A stretch of 22,794 nt of DNA from Gnetum montanum (Eukaryota > Streptophyta > Gnetopsida > Gnetales > Gnetaceae), in the NCBI GenBank assembly GCA_015680685.1, contig MNCI01030453.1, forward strand, positions 41,080 through 63,873, given 5' to 3'. Positions 19,447 to 22,794 of this stretch are shown here, one piece after another (position 1 is the first letter of the stretch; every line of letters starts with the position of its first letter). The notes under the pieces were generated by a model. The model did no database searches and had not been told where the DNA came from. It was given only the letters and a program-made list of their open reading frames with translations. The position numbers were made by a program, and so were the translations under genes.

Positions 19447-21560
19447 ATGACATCAAAATGAGGATCACAAGCAAGATAACCATTGGAGCCTAAGTGAAAA
19501 TAACCTCAAGGAGGAAGAAGACAACCACAAAAACAACCCCAAGAATAAGCCACTGAGATGTCTCATGCTACTAGGCCCTTGTGTGAAGGGCCTGAGGTGG
19601 AATCTGTTTGCCAAATTTCCACTATAGAGATAGGATAATCTAAGGAGGATGAAGCTCCAAGATCTAGATCTAACTTGGAGGTCGCTCTCACCAAGGCATA
19701 CTTGGAAAAGAGCTGAAGCAGGAAAGTCTAGAGATTAATCTTTTAAGAATCATACTTCAAGCCCTTCCTTGAGTTAGCACTAGTGGAGGTTAGGACTTAG
19801 TTGCAAGAGTATTCATTATGATGTACTCTCTTCATCAATGGGGAATGGTGCATGAGAGAAACCTATCTTTTCTTGAACAACCATCAAGAAGATATCATGG
19901 TAAAAATCAAGGACATGATCATCTCTTATGTAGTTGAGGTAATATTAGAAGCCCTTAGATTGCTTAACACCAGGGTAGAGTTGGTGAACATATCCATCAA
20001 AGTGGATTCTAAAGTAAAGAAAGAATAGACATGGTGGTGCTATGGGGTGGATAGCAAGGAGTACGGTGCTCTTAACAAAGTAGAGCGAGCCTATTTCAAG
20101 ATCACAAATTATCACTAGAATTCCATGGTGAGACCAAGTAAGGTGACTCCTTCTCTACATGGGCATGTGTAGCTTTGATTGGAAAGTTCCAGGGCAACCT
20201 TTCCCAACTCATCTTCTTGGAAGTTGAGAAGTAGTTCGAGGAGAATAAAAAGAGTAGGAAGACACACCTCTTTCCCTACCTAAGCAAAAAAATTTGCAAA
20301 AGAGAAGACATAGCCCACTATGTAAATGTTATCATTAGTAGAGCTATTGCTGCATTATGATAGAAGATGATAAAAGACAAGGCTCCTATTAAGCTTAAAC
20401 AGAAGAAAGTGTCATCTCCACCACCACATGCAACATTGGAGATAACTTCTTAGATGGTAGAAGCTACTAAATGCCTCAAGAATCTTAGAGAATAATAGCT
20501 ATAATAATAAGCCTCTAATGATGGTGGTGAATCCTCAATATACCAGTTGGTCATAAGCCATCTCAACAACATTACCACGACCATATGCTTGCCAACGAAT
20601 GAACTAGTCCTGATATTCTCCATGTAGTAAGATCATATTCCTATTTTCACCAACCCCAATGCTAGAGAAGTCATTGTCTTCATTTTGATGTAAGAATTCC
20701 CTAAGATCTATGGAAATGTAGTAGCCTTCTTTTTCATGTTAGAGAAAGGGGGAAGAGTAACAGTCTTGGTTATGCCAAATAAGGATGAAGAGACTACATC
20801 AGAGGTTGATGCAGACTAAATTGGAAAGGCCTGAAGCACTCCTGTAGTATCTATTCCTAATATTTTTTTCATGACAAACATCAAAATATCTGTAAGAGCC
20901 AAGAGTAAAGGAATAAATGCAACACAACATGAAGAAATGCTAAAGTGGTTGGTCAGAGCAAAGAAACCAATTTTAGAGATCTTTGATCTTTTGAAAGACA
21001 TTTAAGCCGCCTAGTCATAGCTACTAAAGACAAGGAGAAAGTTACTCATTACTCATGTGCAACTTGAGGTGGCCACCACTAGCAATTGATGGTTCATAGT
21101 GAAGGTTGTAGAACTTAGGGTCTAGTTGTCTAATCCATCCATTCAAAGACTTGAACTTACTAGGGATGAAACTTTCCAGTAGCTTCAACAAAAAATCTAG
21201 GCCAAGAATATGAAAGTAATGATAGTCTTTAGTGTGTCCCTATTTAAAGAAATCATGAATTCTACTAGCTATAATCTTCAACAAATACATAAAGAGAATC
21301 TTTATTTGAGTAAGAAAAATCATGACTTGTGAAATGTTAAGCAATAGAAAGAACAACTAGTAGAATATATTATTGACCTTTTGGTATGTCAAAAACTTAT
21401 AGAAATTAGAGAATGTAGAATGTATGTGTGTGATCTTGTAAGGACATTAGAAAATTAATCAACAAAGAACTTCAAACTAAGAAACAAGACTTTAGAAACG
21501 AGATTCACAATGAGATGTCAATGAAGACTAAGTTGACTAGATGAAAGCATGGATGTTAAT
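19447..21560 (+). pseudogene. additional 3' ORF of the family, element A copy, N-terminal and middle part
   Basis: Homologue of 14672-17453. The start MTSK is followed by a basic, Gln/Arg/Lys-rich stretch (PQGGRRQPQKQPQ). Then come INGEWCMRETYLFLNNHQ, IMVKIKDMIISYVVEVILEAL (ATG codon of this block at 19897, 450 bp from the start, against 430 bp in B), YGVDSKEYGALNKVERAYFKI near 20040-20100, and EIFDLLKDI followed by TRRKLLITHVQLEV near 20980-21065. The charged segment KNFKLRNKTLETRF near 21460-21500 corresponds to ENKQLVEENARLT of B. There are many stops. It is interrupted by insertion D and continues at about 22450. Function unknown; the shared core in two diverged copies argues that it was a real protein of the family. 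Confidence 0.7.
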
Positions 21561-22450
21561 GGAGTCTATAAGCCAAGTGAAGATGTTCCAAAGACTATTG
21601 ACAAGCCAAAGGATTATAAAAATGCTTCATATCTCAAAGTACTTTTGAAAGGTAGATGTTTGGTAGAAACAATAGATGTCTATCTTACATAGTAGACATC
21701 TCTAGGAAGGCATCTCTCAATAGCAATCTACACTCCTAGGTAGACGTTCCTCCTACATTAAGGGCTCTCTTAGATAGATGTTTAAAGTTTGGAGTATATG
21801 TTTATACTAGTTGTTTGATAGCTATTGCTTGAATTTTGAGGATTTTTCAGAAAATCTAAGGCTACAAGACAAAGTGAAAATCTTGAGAATTGTGCAAGCA
21901 CTGTTCATCTAAAGACTCATCATTAACTATTCTAAGTGATTTTTATTTTTTCTCTTAATTCTATCATCATTTCCATGTATGAATTGTATTGAGCTTAAAG
22001 CACAAGGATCTGTAAATTTAGTTATACTCTTTCCTTGTTTCTTTTCCTTCTTTCCTGTGGGATTGAGTGGTTTTATGGTATCAAAACACTCTAGTGTGGA
22101 GCTTAATTTTGTAAAGGTTGTGGGATCCTTTAAATAATATTTTTGAGTTTTTTAGGATCTTGCAAGGTTGAGTGGTTTGATGGTGATGAGACATTCTAGA
22201 GTAGAGCTCAAAGCTTGTATAGGATGTGATTCCCTTCAAGCCACATTTTGAAGAAACAAAGTCTAAAGGTGTGCATAGATTCTACCCTTCAAGTGTGGAT
22301 GTACACAAGTTGGGGGAGCCATATAATATTTATGTTTATTTTTTATGGCTTCAACATTAAATTGGGAAACTTATTCAGCTCCCCTTCAAAGTTCACGATC
22401 CACATATATCTATTAGTAGTAGGAATAGTTTAGCAAAGTAAACTAGGATG
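21561..22450. mobile_element. Insertion D, roughly 0.9 kb, in the additional ORF of element A
   Basis: Sequence absent from the element B copy: from the anchor at about 21490 (B 16562) to the next at 22771 (B 16945) is about 1281 bp in A but 383 bp in B. The left part has repeated TAGATGT/TAGACAT/TAGACGT words (21651-21780). A Copia-like primer-site sequence TGGTATCAAAAC is at 22076-22087, and a 105-bp tandem duplication surrounds it. A short reading MASTLNWETYSAPLQSS begins at 22347. Exact ends and target duplication were not found. Possibly a degraded Copia-type element or LTR; uncertain. Confidence 0.45.
22060..22270 (+). repeat. 105-bp tandem duplication inside insertion D
   Basis: GATTGAGTGGTTTTATGGT at 22061 recurs as GGTTGAGTGGTTTGATGGT at 22166, followed in both by (A)CA(C)TCTAG.GT.GAGCT and a GTGGGATCCTTT / GTGATTCCCTT end. 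The first copy holds the TGGTATCAAAAC primer-like site; in the second the same place reads TGGTGATGAGAC. Confidence 0.65.
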
Positions 22451-22794
22451 TGAGGAGCTTTGTTGTTGAAGACAATAATCTCTCAATGGATGATGTTCAT
22501 GCCCTTTTCCAGAGGACTATCATTGAGATTGCCACCTAGAAGAATGAGACCCTCAAGTATTAAAGGGTGAAAAATCACTATAGGAACTAGATCAAGATGC
22601 TCAAGAAAATTAATGAGAAAGAGATCAAACTAACAAAAGTAGAGATAAAGGAATCCCTTTAGCAACTCTAACAAAGAGGTGATCTATGATAGCTCATCTT
22701 TGATGGCCTCAATGCCTACAACTAAGCTAAAATCTATTTGAAGGAGTTGCAAATTAAGGAGATGATTAAATACATGGAGTTAGCCAACCTTTGA
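22451..22794 (+). pseudogene. additional 3' ORF of the family, element A copy, C-terminal part (runs off the window)
   Basis: Resumes homology with element B 16650-16975: LKKINEKEIKLTKVEI matches YKKITEKEIHMDKAKI, LIFDGLNAYN matches PFLDGLVHVH, and KEMIKYMELANL matches EDLTKYMGLANL. Stops are present. The remainder of the ORF, the polypurine tract and the 3' LTR of element A should lie to the right of the window. Confidence 0.7.

Noticed and set aside
1-22794. tRNA, rRNA, CRISPR arrays or intact host genes
   Set aside because: No cloverleaf with conserved A/B boxes, no rRNA sequence, no regularly spaced repeats and no uninterrupted gene were found on reading both strands.

Overview
The window looks like intergenic DNA from a large-genome land plant, most likely a gymnosperm. 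It is AT-rich and CpG-poor, is built almost wholly of old LTR retrotransposons nested in one another, contains an assembly gap (843 N), and has no intact protein-coding gene. The lineage guess is inference; the plant assignment rests on Athila-like Ty3/gypsy proteins, a tRNA-Asp primer site and a plant LRR-receptor fragment.

Layout. Element A is a decayed Ty3/gypsy element. It occupies the left part (tandem AT-rich repeat 1-437, pol remnant 994-3680, T-rich tract 3862-4075, 3' internal region to 4913) and resumes at 18548-22794. Element B (4914-18542) is a second copy of the same family, inserted into A: 5' LTR 4914-5796, tRNA-Asp primer site 5798-5816, Gag from 5940, protease to about 9257, no RT/RNase H/integrase, T-rich tract 9474-9745, long noncoding region, a 3' additional ORF 14672-17453, polypurine tract 17641-17653, 3' LTR 17654-18542. 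Removing B restores collinearity: two anchors flanking the insertion in A are 317 bp apart after excision, against 311 bp between the same anchors inside B. Candidate target-site duplications are ACAGT/ATGGT.

Inside B sits a younger insertion, C (10908-13905), with TG...CA ends, matching 7-bp termini and a perfect 5-bp duplication CTTTC/CTTTC. C carries the gap, a CpG-rich block and a broken run of about seven leucine-rich repeats. A also carries a further insertion of roughly 0.9 kb, D (about 21560-22450), splitting its additional ORF.

How the parts relate. Gag, protease, RT, RNase H and integrase are the replication set of one retrotransposon family, here divided between A (RT-RH-IN) and B (Gag-PR). 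Both copies share a long additional ORF with a coiled-coil-like C-terminal half that I do not recognise. In both, its ATG directly follows a consensus intron 3' end (TGATTGYAG|ATG), suggesting expression from a spliced RNA. Everything is broken by stops and frameshifts, many at Gln codons as expected from C-to-T decay of methylated DNA. The order of insertion A, then B, then C agrees with the decay of the target duplications.
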